Shown in pieces: positions 36,807-46,662 of a stretch of 64,000 nt of DNA (positions within the stretch are counted from its first letter, which is position 1; each line of letters begins with the position of its first letter). Source of the DNA: Anaerobranca californiensis DSM 14826. GTDB lineage: Bacteria; Bacillota; Proteinivoracia; Proteinivoracales; Proteinivoracaceae. The DNA is taken from positions 32,345 to 96,344 of the forward strand of contig NZ_FRAI01000009.1 of assembly GCF_900142275.1 (NCBI RefSeq), given 5' to 3'. The notes under the pieces were generated by a model. The model was given only the letters and a program-made list of their open reading frames with translations, was not told where the DNA came from and ran no database searches. Made by a program: the position numbers and the translations under genes.

Positions 36807-39192
36807 ATTCTACAGGAAATTTATCAATTGACCCTACTGTCCTTTGTAAAATTAAAATAGCATCTGAGACATCAATTCTACCATCTCCATTAACATCTCC
36901 TGCAGCATACAATAAATCTGATTTAGGGTGATCTCCTACGATATACTTTAAAATGATTATGGCATCACTTACATTAACTACTCCGTCACCGTTTACATCA
37001 CCGTATTTATAGACATTTACAGTTATTGAATCTTTAAAATTACCGTCAACGGTTGTTGCAGTAATCGTTGCCGTTCCCACAGCTAATGGAGAGATTTTAC
37101 CAGTTTTATCTACCTTAATTATTTTATCATCACTACTGCTCCAGATAACTTCTTTATTAGTAGCATTTTCTGGAGTTATAACATATTCTAAATTTTTGGT
37201 AGAACCTATAGGTACCATTTTATCTATTTTTTTAATTTCTACACCCTTTACTGGAATAACATCTAATTTTACAATTACAGTCCATTCCCTGATGCTTCCA
37301 TCTACACCGTAAACTTTATAAACAACAGGTTTAGAAAAATCATTTACGGTTTCTCCACTTTTTTGTTGTTTATCATTTACTTTAACGTAAGCACCCTCTG
37401 CTAATTGAAAATTAGCTATCAATCTTGTAAGATCTGTGTCACTAGGCATAGTTAAAGTTATTTTACTGTTTTCATCATCAATCATTGTCTCTCCAACTTG
37501 ATTGTTGATTTTAAAACTTAAAATCTTTGTCAATTCATAAGATGGATCTATAGTTGCAGAATCATCTCCCGGTTTAGGGGGAAGGGGAGGAATGTCGGTA
37601 TTAAAAGTAGATAATTTCGTTCCTTCGAAATAGAAGGCTAAAATTTCAGCATAGGTTTTGTTATGGGCTGCAGCCATCTGCTGGGCTCCCCGTTGACTCA
37701 TTCCTACACCATGGCCAAAACGTCCAGCTAAAAGCTCAAAACCATCTTCACCTTTACTTTCTATCCATCTCATTCGGGTATTAGAACTTAAATAGGGATG
37801 ATTATTTATATACTCACTACCAGAGGGTATCATTAATTGTATTGATACATCTAAAACCTCCTCTTTTAATATTTTTTCTTCATTTTCATCGAGTATCTCA
37901 TATTCTACTGTAATATTGGCATCGGCAGTTACATGGCTTCTACTTTCAGTGTCTGGCCAGCGTTTGTTACCATTTTTTAGATTGTTAACAGAGATAATTT
38001 TAATATCAGTAGCTTTTTCTACATTATCTTTTAATATTTCAAAGGCCTGTTGTTGTAAATCCCATAACACTGGATTAGCATAGAAGTGTTTGCCACCAGG
38101 AGATACATGGGAAAATGCTCCAGAGATATAAGCTTCATTTCCGTTAAAAATAATTTTATGCCATGTTTCACCAAATTGGTTTACCACCGTTTCTAAATGT
38201 TGATAAGAGGTATATAAAGGGGCTCTACCTATAATAGAATGATTGGTTCCAGGTCCACTTCTAACGTTGATATTTCCATTGGTTTTAACAATCCTTAATC
38301 CATTATCACTATCCATCGGGATAGAATCATGGTCAGAACCTATAACCTCTTTAGGTATGTAAAATCTATGGAAAATACTACTAGGATTTTCTAAATCATA
38401 TGGATCGTCCTTTTGAACTAGGTAAGGCAATTCTTGGTTAGCATCAGAACCACGACCCCAGGCATTGCCCGGTAACTCAGTTTGTCCACCATTTGATGCA
38501 GAATAAAAAGTTTCTATTATTTTATTATCATATGTAAGGACTTGTCCCTTCGTTTCATCTACTGCTTTAATAACCCTAGCAAAGGCTGGGTTATAACCTC
38601 TATAAACTTGATGTTGTGGGGTATCAAGAATATCGAAATCGGAACTACTCCCTGCAGCCATTATTTTTTTAATAGCATATCCCCTAGCTGCCACCGCTTG
38701 AGCTTTTAAAGCTTCTAAAGGGAAAGAGTTACTCATTTCGTAGGCCACAACACCGTAAAGGTATTGCTCTAATGGAACATGATTTACTACCCGCAGCATT
38801 CCCGTTTGACTATTTACCGTAAATTTCATGTTTCCTAAATAGGTTACATCTCCATGGTCCGTACCTCTAACAGTTAAAGTACTATCAGCAGAGTGCCTTA
38901 CCAAAGTCAGTGAACTACCGACAACTTTGTCTACACCAGACCCTAATATACGGACTTGGTTATTAGATGTAACAGAAATAAAATAGTTTCCATTTGATAA
39001 AGTAATTGAAGGATCTTCAGAAATAGAATAATCACCATTTAAAGTTATTGGAATGGTATTTTTGTTAATAGATATTAACACCCTGATTATACTGTAATTA
39101 TTATTTGCATAAACGGAAAATAGGGGTTGTAAAAAATTAGTTAATATTAGTATTGATAAAAATAAAGACAAAAATTTAAGTTTCCCTTTCAT
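36805..39192 (-). CDS. Large exported SpoIID/LytB-domain protein with SH3, Big2 and dockerin modules
   Basis: The 795-residue protein begins with a signal peptide (KFLSLFLSILILTNFLQPLFSVYA). It then has a SpoIID-type domain with VPLEQYLYGVVAYEMSNSFPLEALKAQAVAARGYAI, NGGQTELPGNAWG and the later FGHGVGMSQRGAQQMA, the pattern of peptidoglycan-remodelling SpoIID. An SH3 module (INVRSGPGTNHSIIGRAP) interrupts the domain. The C-terminal third holds a Big2-like domain (VKGVEIKKIDKMVPIG) and two dockerin-type calcium repeats (GDVNGDGVVNVSDAIIIL and GDVNGDGRIDVSDAILIL). It is far longer than sporulation SpoIID, so a vegetative cell-surface role is likely. The start follows GGGGGGAGAGAG. Confidence 0.88.
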   Translation of the reverse strand: MKGKLKFLSLFLSILILTNFLQPLFSVYANNNYSIIRVLISINKNTIPITLNGDYSISEDPSITLSNGNYFISVTSNNQVRILGSGVDKVVGSSLTLVRHSADSTLTVRGTDHGDVTYLGNMKFTVNSQTGMLRVVNHVPLEQYLYGVVAYEMSNSFPLEALKAQAVAARGYAIKKIMAAGSSSDFDILDTPQHQVYRGYNPAFARVIKAVDETKGQVLTYDNKIIETFYSASNGGQTELPGNAWGRGSDANQELPYLVQKDDPYDLENPSSIFHRFYIPKEVIGSDHDSIPMDSDNGLRIVKTNGNINVRSGPGTNHSIIGRAPLYTSYQHLETVVNQFGETWHKIIFNGNEAYISGAFSHVSPGGKHFYANPVLWDLQQQAFEILKDNVEKATDIKIISVNNLKNGNKRWPDTESRSHVTADANITVEYEILDENEEKILKEEVLDVSIQLMIPSGSEYINNHPYLSSNTRMRWIESKGEDGFELLAGRFGHGVGMSQRGAQQMAAAHNKTYAEILAFYFEGTKLSTFNTDIPPLPPKPGDDSATIDPSYELTKILSFKINNQVGETMIDDENSKITLTMPSDTDLTRLIANFQLAEGAYVKVNDKQQKSGETVNDFSKPVVYKVYGVDGSIREWTVIVKLDVIPVKGVEIKKIDKMVPIGSTKNLEYVITPENATNKEVIWSSSDDKIIKVDKTGKISPLAVGTATITATTVDGNFKDSITVNVYKYGDVNGDGVVNVSDAIIILKYIVGDHPKSDLLYAAGDVNGDGRIDVSDAILILQRTVGSIDKFPVE

Positions 39193-39316
39193 CTCTCTCC
39201 CCCCAGAAATATAAAAAAGTATTTATACATTAATAATAAAGTTTATACTATGATAAGTCAATGAAATTATAACCTAATAACCTAGGATAAAAGTACTATA
39301 CTAAGTATATTAAACC

Positions 39317-39344
39317 TTGACAAATATTGGAGATTTGGTAAATT
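39317..39344 (+). promoter_or_regulatory. Promoter of htpG overlapping the operator
   Basis: TTGACA is followed after 16 bases by TAAATT. The -10 box abuts the CIRCE repeat, the usual arrangement for HrcA repression. Confidence 0.55.
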
Positions 39345-39382
39345 AATAATTAGCACTCAAATCTTTAGAGTGCTAATTATTA
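39344..39382 (+). promoter_or_regulatory. CIRCE operator (HrcA binding site) upstream of htpG
   Basis: TTAGCACTC-N9-GAGTGCTAA matches the CIRCE consensus exactly. The pairing extends to perfect 15-base arms (TAATAATTAGCACTC and its complement). It sits 20 bases before the htpG start codon, so HrcA is expected to repress htpG until heat stress. Confidence 0.95.
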
Positions 39383-39401
39383 AAATAGGAGGAGTGAAGG
39401 C

Positions 39402-41270
39402 ATGGAAAAGAAACAATTTCAAGCAGAATCCAAAAGATTATTAGATTTGATGATTAATTCAATTTATACAAATAAAGAAATATTTCTAAGGGAATTGATT
39501 TCCAACGCCAGTGATGCCATTGATAAAATGTATTATAAAGCTTTGACCGATGAAAATATTTCATTTAACAAAGAAGATTATTACATTAAAGTAATTCCCG
39601 ATAAAGAAAATAGGACTTTAACAATTGTAGATACCGGTATTGGTATGACAAAGGAAGAACTAGATGAAAACTTAGGAATTATCGCTAAAAGCGGTTCATT
39701 ATCCTTTAAACAACAAAATGAGTTAAAGGATGGTTATGACATTATTGGACAGTTTGGTGTCGGTTTTTATTCAGCCTTTATGGTAGCCGATACCGTTACT
39801 GTGTTAACTAAAGCTTATGGAGAAAACCAAGGATATAAATGGGAATCTTCCGGGGCCGATGGATACACAATAGAGCCTTATGAAAAACAAGACAGGGGAA
39901 CAGAAATAATTTTAAAATTAAAGGAAAATAGCGAAGATGAAGATTATGATCAATTTTTAGATCAATGGAGATTAAAAAATATCATTAAAAAGTATTCTGA
40001 TTTTATTAGGTATCCTATTAAAATGGATGTTACCAAAAAAGTTGAAAAAGAGGGTTCCAAAGGAGAATATATAGATGTTGTAGAAGAAGAAACAATTAAC
40101 AGTATGGTGCCAATTTGGAGAAAAAATAAAAATGAACTAACAGAAGAAGATTACCATAATTTTTATCAAGAAAAGAGATTTGGTTTTGACAAACCATTAA
40201 AATATATCCATATGGCTGTAGATGGAACCATCAGTTTTAACGCTATTTTATACATTCCAGAAAATGTGCCCTTTGATTTCTATACAAAAGATTATGAAAA
40301 GGGACTAGAACTATATTCAAAAGGAATTTTGATAATGAACAGATGCCCAGACCTCTTACCTGATTACTTTAGTTTTGTAAAAGGAATGGTAGATTCTGAA
40401 GATTTATCTTTAAACATTTCAAGGGAGATGCTACAACAAGATAGGCAGCTTAGGATAATCGCCAAAAGAATTAAAGATAAAATTAAAAACGAATTACTTT
40501 CACTATTGAAAAATGAAAGGGAAAAATATGAAAAATTCTTTCAAAATTTTGGTCGCCAACTAAAATATGGGGTTTACGAAAACTTTGGCCAAAACAAAGA
40601 AGATTTACAGGATTTACTGATGTTTTACTCTTCCACTGAAAAGAAATTAGTAACGTTAGAAGAATATATTAGTAGGATGAAAGAAGGGCAAAAATACATT
40701 TACTACGCCAGTGGAGAATCAATTGAAAGAATTGAAAAAATGCCTCAAACAGAAGTTTTAAAGGAAAAGGGTTATGAGATTTTATTCTTTACCGATGATG
40801 TAGATGAATTCGCTATCAAAATGTTAAGGGAATATAAAGAAAAGGAATTTAAATCAGTTTCTTCAGGGGATTTAGGTATAGAGGAATTAGAAGGAAAAAC
40901 AGAAGAAAAAGAAAGTGAAGAAATATTTAAAAAGATAAAAGAAGTTTTAGGAGACAAAGTCAAAGGAGTTAAACCTTCAAAGATATTAAAAAGCCATCCC
41001 GTCTGCTTAACGGTAGAAGGGGATATATCCATCGAAATGGAAAAAATCCTCGCCAATTTGCCTAATAACCCCAATATAAAAGCTCAACGGGTACTAGAAA
41101 TAAATACTGAACACAATATATTTAAAAAGTTAAAGGAAATGTATGAAAAAGATAGGGATAAATTCAATTTATATGTTAAAGTATTATACGACCAAGCCCT
41201 TTTAATAGAAGGACTTCCCATAGAGGATCCCGTTGAATATGCTAACAATGTAAGTGAACTCCTTTTATAA
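39402..41270 (+). CDS. htpG: Hsp90-family chaperone HtpG
   Basis: HtpG is an ATP-dependent cytosolic chaperone. The 622 residues begin [37 protein letters not shown]. They contain the ATP-site motifs [20 protein letters not shown] and [13 protein letters not shown]. The middle-domain segment [14 protein letters not shown], with its arginine, is also present. The length is normal. The start follows ATAGGAGGAGTGAAGGC. A CIRCE element overlaps the promoter region, so it is a class I heat-shock gene here, whereas in B. subtilis htpG is not under HrcA control. Confidence 0.97.
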   Translation: MEKKQFQAESKRLLDLMINSIYTNKEIFLRELISNASDAIDKMYYKALTDENISFNKEDYYIKVIPDKENRTLTIVDTGIGMTKEELDENLGIIAKSGSLSFKQQNELKDGYDIIGQFGVGFYSAFMVADTVTVLTKAYGENQGYKWESSGADGYTIEPYEKQDRGTEIILKLKENSEDEDYDQFLDQWRLKNIIKKYSDFIRYPIKMDVTKKVEKEGSKGEYIDVVEEETINSMVPIWRKNKNELTEEDYHNFYQEKRFGFDKPLKYIHMAVDGTISFNAILYIPENVPFDFYTKDYEKGLELYSKGILIMNRCPDLLPDYFSFVKGMVDSEDLSLNISREMLQQDRQLRIIAKRIKDKIKNELLSLLKNEREKYEKFFQNFGRQLKYGVYENFGQNKEDLQDLLMFYSSTEKKLVTLEEYISRMKEGQKYIYYASGESIERIEKMPQTEVLKEKGYEILFFTDDVDEFAIKMLREYKEKEFKSVSSGDLGIEELEGKTEEKESEEIFKKIKEVLGDKVKGVKPSKILKSHPVCLTVEGDISIEMEKILANLPNNPNIKAQRVLEINTEHNIFKKLKEMYEKDRDKFNLYVKVLYDQALLIEGLPIEDPVEYANNVSELLL

Positions 41271-41351
41271 TCTAAATTATCTACTCTAAATTTTCAAAAT
41301 GGTTTTTCTACTTAAAATGTGATATACTAAAAATAAAAGGGGTAGATAATT

Positions 41352-41504
41352 ATGGAATACAAAAGAATGTTATCAGAAGACAGTGGTTTTACTGTAAAAT
41401 GCCCTTTTTGTCAAGAATACTTAACTACCGATGAAATCAGGGAGGAACAATGTTTCCATTGTGGTAGTGAACTGCCAACAGAGCTTTTTGTAAAAGAACA
41501 GTAG
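41352..41504 (+). CDS. 50-residue zinc-ribbon miniprotein
   Basis: ATG 41352 follows AAAAGGGGTAGATAATT and opens a 50-codon frame. The product starts MEYKRMLSEDSGFTVKCPFC and has two knuckles, CPFC and CFHC, 17 residues apart, a compact zinc ribbon. A terminator begins within its last codons, which supports a real short transcript. I do not recognise the family; similar small proteins are common in clostridia and are often missed. Confidence 0.7.
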   Translation: MEYKRMLSEDSGFTVKCPFCQEYLTTDEIREEQCFHCGSELPTELFVKEQ

Positions 41505-41528
41505 TTATGCTACTGTTCTTTTTTTTTA
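41494..41528 (+). terminator. Rho-independent terminator overlapping the miniprotein stop codon
   Basis: AAGAACAGTAG-TTATG-CTACTGTTCTT followed by a long T-run. The TAG stop lies in the left arm. Confidence 0.9.
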
Positions 41529-41567
41529 AGAAAAGTTTATTATCTTGTAAGATGTTTACAAAAAAGA

Positions 41568-41596
41568 TTGTCAAACATAGAAGATTATATTAAAAT
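41568..41596 (+). promoter_or_regulatory. Candidate sigma-A promoter of galU
   Basis: TTGTCA, a 17-base spacer and TAAAAT lie 41 bases before the galU start. Confidence 0.55.
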
Positions 41597-41637
41597 GAAA
41601 ATGTTAGTATAAAAACAGATGATTTGGAGGGGAAATC

Positions 41638-42543
41638 ATGAAAGTACGTAAAGCAATAATTCCTGCTGCAGGATTAGGAACGAGATTTTTACCAGCTACT
41701 AAAGCACAGCCAAAGGAAATGCTTCCTATAGTGGACAAACCTACATTGCAATATATTATAGAAGAAGCTGTAGAATCAGGGATAGAAGAAATTTTAATAA
41801 TAACCGGTAGAAATAAAAAAAGTATTGAAGATCATTTTGATAAATCTGTAGAACTAGAATTAGAATTAGAAAGTAAAGGTAAACACGATTTACTAGCAGA
41901 AGTAAGAAAAATATCAGATATGGTAAATATTCACTACATAAGGCAAAAAGAGCCAAAGGGATTAGGACATGCTATCTACTGTGCCAAAAGTTTTATTGGC
42001 GAAGAGCCTTTTGCTGTTTTACTAGGTGATGATATTGTACATAATCCAGATAAACCTTGTTTAAAGCAAATGATAGAGGTTTATGAAGAATACAAAACTT
42101 CAATATTAGGAGTACAACAGGTCAAAAAAGAAGATGTTTCTAAATACGGGATAGTAGATGGTAAAGTGATTGAAGATAGAATTTATAAAGTAAAAGGATT
42201 AGTTGAGAAACCTAAAATGGAAGATGCACCATCAAATATCGCTATTTTAGGTAGATATATAATCAGTCCTGCTATATTTCCAATACTAGAAAAAACAAAA
42301 CCAGGTAAAGGTGGAGAAATCCAATTAACCGATGCCCTAAAAGAATTGGCTAGTAAAGAAGCTATGTATGCTTATAATTTCGTCGGTAGAAGATATGATG
42401 TTGGAGACAAATTAGGCTTTTTAGAAGCTACAGTTGATTTTGCACTAATGAGGGAAGATTTAAGGGATGGATTTATTAAATATCTAGAAGGTATATTTAA
42501 AGAAAATGTTGTTTTATCTGAAATAGCCAGTAGTGAAGAATAA
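41638..42543 (+). CDS. galU: UTP--glucose-1-phosphate uridylyltransferase
   Basis: GalU makes UDP-glucose from UTP and glucose 1-phosphate. The 301 residues start with the nucleotidyltransferase motif KAIIPAAGLGTRFLPATKAQPKEMLPIVDKP (positions 5-35). They include RQKEPKGLGHAIYCAK, FAVLLGDDIV and GLVEKPKMEDAPSN. The start follows TTTGGAGGGGAAATC. It is the first gene of the cell-envelope region; the UDP-glucose it makes is the substrate of the UDP-sugar dehydrogenase encoded at 56.4 kb. Confidence 0.96.
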   Translation: MKVRKAIIPAAGLGTRFLPATKAQPKEMLPIVDKPTLQYIIEEAVESGIEEILIITGRNKKSIEDHFDKSVELELELESKGKHDLLAEVRKISDMVNIHYIRQKEPKGLGHAIYCAKSFIGEEPFAVLLGDDIVHNPDKPCLKQMIEVYEEYKTSILGVQQVKKEDVSKYGIVDGKVIEDRIYKVKGLVEKPKMEDAPSNIAILGRYIISPAIFPILEKTKPGKGGEIQLTDALKELASKEAMYAYNFVGRRYDVGDKLGFLEATVDFALMREDLRDGFIKYLEGIFKENVVLSEIASSEE

Positions 42544-42611
42544 TTGCTTAAATATAAATAATTAGCAAAATAAAAGTTACTAAAAACAAATAAATGCAAA
42601 AATTCATACTA

Positions 42612-42648
42612 CAGACACTATTTATAATAGTTGTCTCTTTTTTTATTT
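42612..42648 (+). terminator. Terminator between galU and the subtilase gene
   Basis: GACACTAT and ATAGTTGTC pair with one bulged base, followed by CTTTTTTTATTTTT. Confidence 0.65.
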
Positions 42649-42741
42649 TTTATAAAATTATTTTATAAAAAAAGAGGAAAAATTAAGTTAATATAGAATA
42701 TTAATAACTGAAGTTGGGTCAAAATTTGGGGAGGTGTTAAT

Positions 42742-45700
42742 TTGTTAAGAAAAATTTTAGCTTTAACCTTATCTTTATTGTTGTTGCTATCTTTTAGTAC
42801 AGGTTTTACATTAGATTTTGGTAAACCTGAAACTGCTGATAGCAATCAGCCTATGGTTAATGTCATTATCCAACTTGAACAAAATCCCGTTTTAGCTTAT
42901 GAAGTAGAGCTCAAAAAACATGGGAAATTTAATTTGAGAGACATTAACACATATGCTAATCAAATTGAACAAAGTATCAACACTGTAATTAATAAAGCTA
43001 ACAAACTAGGCCTAGATATAGTAACAAATTATCAGTACAAATATTCTTTTGCAGGTTTTAGTGCAACATTACCTGTAGATCAAGTTCAAGAGCTTACTAA
43101 AATTCCAGGAGTTAAAAATGTCTTTCCCGACATCATAATCGAAGTTCCAAAAGTTGTTGGTTCTGTACCTAAAACCGGAGCACCATATCTATGGAACTTA
43201 CCGGAAAACATAACTGGAGAAGGGATGATTGTTGCAGTACTAGATACCGGTATTGATTACAATCACGTTCTTTTAGGCGGTGGTTTTGGTAAAGATTATA
43301 AAGTAATGGGAGGATATAACTTTACCGATTCCGGCTCTCCATTAGATCCTATTGATGTTCAAGGTCATGGAACCCATGTGGCCGGTATCATTGCAGGTAA
43401 AGGTTTTGGCTATGATGGTGTAGCTCCCGATGCTAATTTATATGCAGTAAAGGTCTTAGGAGATGATGGAAGGGGATTTTCAAGCTGGGTTATAGCTGGT
43501 ATTGAGTGGGCTGTCAATCCTCACAATGGTTTACCTAGGGCCGATGTGATCAATATGAGTTTAGGAAATACAATTATTTCACCAAACTTCCCAACTTCCC
43601 TAGCTGCAAATCAAGCGGCTGAGGCAGGTGTAATAGTTGTAACTTCCGCAGGAAACTCTGGCCATGATAAACCAACAGCTGGATCTCCAGGAACAGCAGA
43701 TAAAGTAATATCTGTTGGTGCATATGGTTTAATTGAACCAGCTATTTTAAGTTTTAGTAACGGTACCGTTATTGATTATGATATAATCCCTGCTGCCGAT
43801 GCTCCTAAACCCGATGGACAAGAATATGAAATAGTCTATGCCGGATTAGGAAGGGAAGAAGATTTTGAAGGTCTAGATGTTGAAGGTAAAATTGCTTTAG
43901 TTCAAAGGGGTGCTATTACCTTTGCAGCTAAAGGAGCTAACGCCCAAGCCAATGGAGCTGTAGGAATAATTGTCTTTAACAATGTTCCAGGTACCTTTGG
44001 AATGGCTGGCACTTTTGGAATACCTGCCTTCGCCGTTTCTTTAGAAGTCGGTTTAGAAATATTAGAGATGATGGGACAAGACCCAGAACTTAAAGTAGCT
44101 ATGGATTCTTTAGATCCAATGGATTTAATGGCTAACTTTAGTTCAGCAGGACCTACTTCAAAATATACATTAAAACCTGATATCAGTGCACCAGGTGTTA
44201 GTATTGTATCTGCTTATCCTAACAATTCGTTAGCAAGTTTAAGTGGAACTAGTATGGCTGCTCCCCATGTAGCCGGTGGTGTAGCTTTACTAAAACAACT
44301 TAGACCAGGGTTAGAAGTAGAAGAATATAAAGCGTTATTAATGAATACACCAAAATGGCTAAATGATATGTATGGCAATAAATATCCTGTAACTGTTCAA
44401 GGTTCAGGAGTAATGGATTTAGAAGCTGCAGCTAAATCAAGGGGTATAGCAATTCCTGGTAGCTTAAGCTTAAATGTTACAGGGGAAACTAACAAAATAA
44501 GGGTTAAAAACATTTCAAATGAAGCTGTAACTTACAATATAGAATTTATATCAGAAACATTAAATGCTACCTTTGTAGATCAAATCACAGTAGAAGGTAA
44601 TAGTGAAGCTGTCTTTGAAGTGAAATTTGATTTAAATGTTGAAGAAGGAGCCCATGAAGGATATATTATTCTAACTCCAACAGAACCTTTAGAAAAACCT
44701 GAAGAGGGCGAAGAAGTTGAAGAATATTATGATAAACTTCAAGTTACAGTTTACTATTATTCTGGCGACCTAAAAGAATTCTTTGTAAAAGACCTAGAAT
44801 TTAGAAGACAATTTACCAGTTCCGATAAAATTGATATTACCTTTACATTACTTGAAGATGCCGCTTGGGTAGCTATCGTAACATATGATAGGTTAGGTAA
44901 TTTTATTGGTATTCCAGCAGAAGCTCCCTTTGGATTACCTAAAGGAACTTGGACTTTGCACAATACTGATTTATATTTACCCGATGGTGAATATGTTTTA
45001 AGATTATTTGCCGTCAACATAAAAGATGAAATTTTTGACTTATGGGAACCATTTGAAATCGATTCAAATCCAGCGTCCATCTATGTAGATTATGATCCAT
45101 TTGTCAATATAGATAAATACACACTAAAAGGTGAATTAAGTAGAGATGCAGTTTTAGAAATAGATGGAGTTGTAGTTCCAATATGTCATGATTTAAGTTT
45201 CGAATACCAAGTAGAAATTAATGAAGGAGTAAATGAATTTACTTTAACTACAACTACACCTTTTGGTGCTGTAGAAACAGTTAAAATAACTATAGAAAAA
45301 GTAGAAGATCTAGATGTATTTTCAGTAGCTAAACTTTCAGAAGAACTTCAATATACCGGTTATGAAGAAGTTCTTGTTTACGATTATCTTCCACCAGGTG
45401 CAGTTGTTAAAGTTTCAGTAAATAATGGTCCTGATGTGAAGTATATAGCTGATGAAAATGGATTATTAAAATACAATTTAACATTAGTTAAAGGATTAAA
45501 TAAAGTACGCTTTACAGAAAACTACTTGAATATAATCTACACTTATGAAGTAGAAATTTACAGAAAAACAGTAGACAGATTAGCAGGAGCTAATAGATTC
45601 CAAACTGCTACAGCTATTTCTCAATTCGGTTGGGAAAAAGCAGATACTGTTATCTTAGCTAGAGCCGATGATTTTGCCGACTCTTTAGCAGCCATTCCTC

Positions 45701-46473
45701 TATCTAAAAAATTAAATGCACCTATATTATTGACAAATTCAAATAGATTAAGTGATGTAACAAGGGAAGAAATTTCAAGATTAGGTGCATCTGAAGTAAT
45801 TATTTTAGGTGGAGCAGGAGCAATATCCGACGATGTAGCACTAGAATTATTAAATAGTGGCTTAACAGTAAGAAGAATTGGTGGAGCTAACAGATATGAA
45901 ACTGCTGTTTTAATAGCGAAAGAAGTTGTAGAAGATAATGAAGTAGAAAATGTAATTATTGTATCTGGTAGAAACTTCCCAGACGGATTATCGGCAACTA
46001 TGTTATCTAACAAACTTAATGCACCAATACTTTTAGTAAATACAAACATCATTCCAGAATCTACAAGTGCTTTCATTGAAAACTATAATGTGGCAAACAC
46101 ATATATTGTAGGTGGAACTGCTGTAATTTCTGAAGAGTTAGAAGATAACCTTCCAAATCCCAAAAGGTTTGCAGGAAAAGATCGCTTTGCAACTTCTGTT
46201 CAAGTTGCAAAAGAAATAACTTCACAACTTGTATTTATTGCCAATGGTCAATCATTTGCCGATTCTATTACTCTAGCTACTTTAGTAGCTAAGTATGATG
46301 GTGTGTTGTTACTTGTAAGGGATAACATCATCCCAGAATCTGTAAAAACACACTTAAATGATATAGCAGGGGATGTACTCCATTTCTACATCGCAGGAGG
46401 AAATGCAGTTGTAAGTGAAGAAATAGAAAAAGAATTACTAGAATTGCTAAAAACAGTTAAAGAAGATAAATAA
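42742..46473 (+). CDS. Giant cell-surface subtilisin-like (S8) protease with three cell-wall-binding repeats
   Basis: The 1243-residue protein has a signal peptide (KILALTLSLLLLLSFSTGF) and an inhibitor-type propeptide. The S8 domain has the triad D168 (AVLDTGID), H209 (GHGTHVAG) and S504 (SGTSMAAPHVAGG). A PA insert (about 360-450) lies between the His and Ser. Several beta domains follow, and the last 300 residues are three CWB2 repeats, each with a 'GANRFQTA/GANRYETA/GKDRFATS' start and an 'IVGGTAVISEE'-like end. CWB2 repeats anchor proteins to anionic wall polymers, so the protease is surface-displayed. The start is TTG, preceded by GGGGAGGTGTTAAT. It may serve protein degradation for growth or S-layer processing. 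Confidence 0.95.
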   Translation: MLRKILALTLSLLLLLSFSTGFTLDFGKPETADSNQPMVNVIIQLEQNPVLAYEVELKKHGKFNLRDINTYANQIEQSINTVINKANKLGLDIVTNYQYKYSFAGFSATLPVDQVQELTKIPGVKNVFPDIIIEVPKVVGSVPKTGAPYLWNLPENITGEGMIVAVLDTGIDYNHVLLGGGFGKDYKVMGGYNFTDSGSPLDPIDVQGHGTHVAGIIAGKGFGYDGVAPDANLYAVKVLGDDGRGFSSWVIAGIEWAVNPHNGLPRADVINMSLGNTIISPNFPTSLAANQAAEAGVIVVTSAGNSGHDKPTAGSPGTADKVISVGAYGLIEPAILSFSNGTVIDYDIIPAADAPKPDGQEYEIVYAGLGREEDFEGLDVEGKIALVQRGAITFAAKGANAQANGAVGIIVFNNVPGTFGMAGTFGIPAFAVSLEVGLEILEMMGQDPELKVAMDSLDPMDLMANFSSAGPTSKYTLKPDISAPGVSIVSAYPNNSLASLSGTSMAAPHVAGGVALLKQLRPGLEVEEYKALLMNTPKWLNDMYGNKYPVTVQGSGVMDLEAAAKSRGIAIPGSLSLNVTGETNKIRVKNISNEAVTYNIEFISETLNATFVDQITVEGNSEAVFEVKFDLNVEEGAHEGYIILTPTEPLEKPEEGEEVEEYYDKLQVTVYYYSGDLKEFFVKDLEFRRQFTSSDKIDITFTLLEDAAWVAIVTYDRLGNFIGIPAEAPFGLPKGTWTLHNTDLYLPDGEYVLRLFAVNIKDEIFDLWEPFEIDSNPASIYVDYDPFVNIDKYTLKGELSRDAVLEIDGVVVPICHDLSFEYQVEINEGVNEFTLTTTTPFGAVETVKITIEKVEDLDVFSVAKLSEELQYTGYEEVLVYDYLPPGAVVKVSVNNGPDVKYIADENGLLKYNLTLVKGLNKVRFTENYLNIIYTYEVEIYRKTVDRLAGANRFQTATAISQFGWEKADTVILARADDFADSLAAIPLSKKLNAPILLTNSNRLSDVTREEISRLGASEVIILGGAGAISDDVALELLNSGLTVRRIGGANRYETAVLIAKEVVEDNEVENVIIVSGRNFPDGLSATMLSNKLNAPILLVNTNIIPESTSAFIENYNVANTYIVGGTAVISEELEDNLPNPKRFAGKDRFATSVQVAKEITSQLVFIANGQSFADSITLATLVAKYDGVLLLVRDNIIPESVKTHLNDIAGDVLHFYIAGGNAVVSEEIEKELLELLKTVKEDK

Positions 46474-46478
46474 GTATT

Positions 46479-46512
46479 AAAAGGGCCTTGTTTTAAATAC
46501 AAGGTCCTTTTA
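46479..46512 (+). terminator. Rho-independent terminator after the subtilase gene
   Basis: AAAAGGGCCTTGT and ACAAGGTCCTTTT pair over 13 positions with one G-T pair. Confidence 0.8.
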
Positions 46513-46590
46513 AAATTATTTAAATATAGAAGAAATGTTTTAAAAGATTAATTTTATCATGATTATATATATAACATTCAACAAAAAAGG

Positions 46591-46619
46591 TTGTCGAAAT
46601 TTGGTGATTATAATAAAAT
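46591..46619 (+). promoter_or_regulatory. Candidate promoter of the ATP-grasp/opine/B12 cassette
   Basis: TTGTCG, a 17-base spacer and TAAAAT lie 43 bases before the first gene of the cassette and after the previous terminator. Confidence 0.5.
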
Positions 46620-46662
46620 AAAACTGTATTATTTATACAATATTTTTGTTTGAGGTGAAATT

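Noticed and set aside
45621..46076. 151-codon minus-strand frame inside the subtilase gene
   Set aside because: It is a shadow of the CWB2 repeats. The plus strand is unbroken and has repeat-level conservation.
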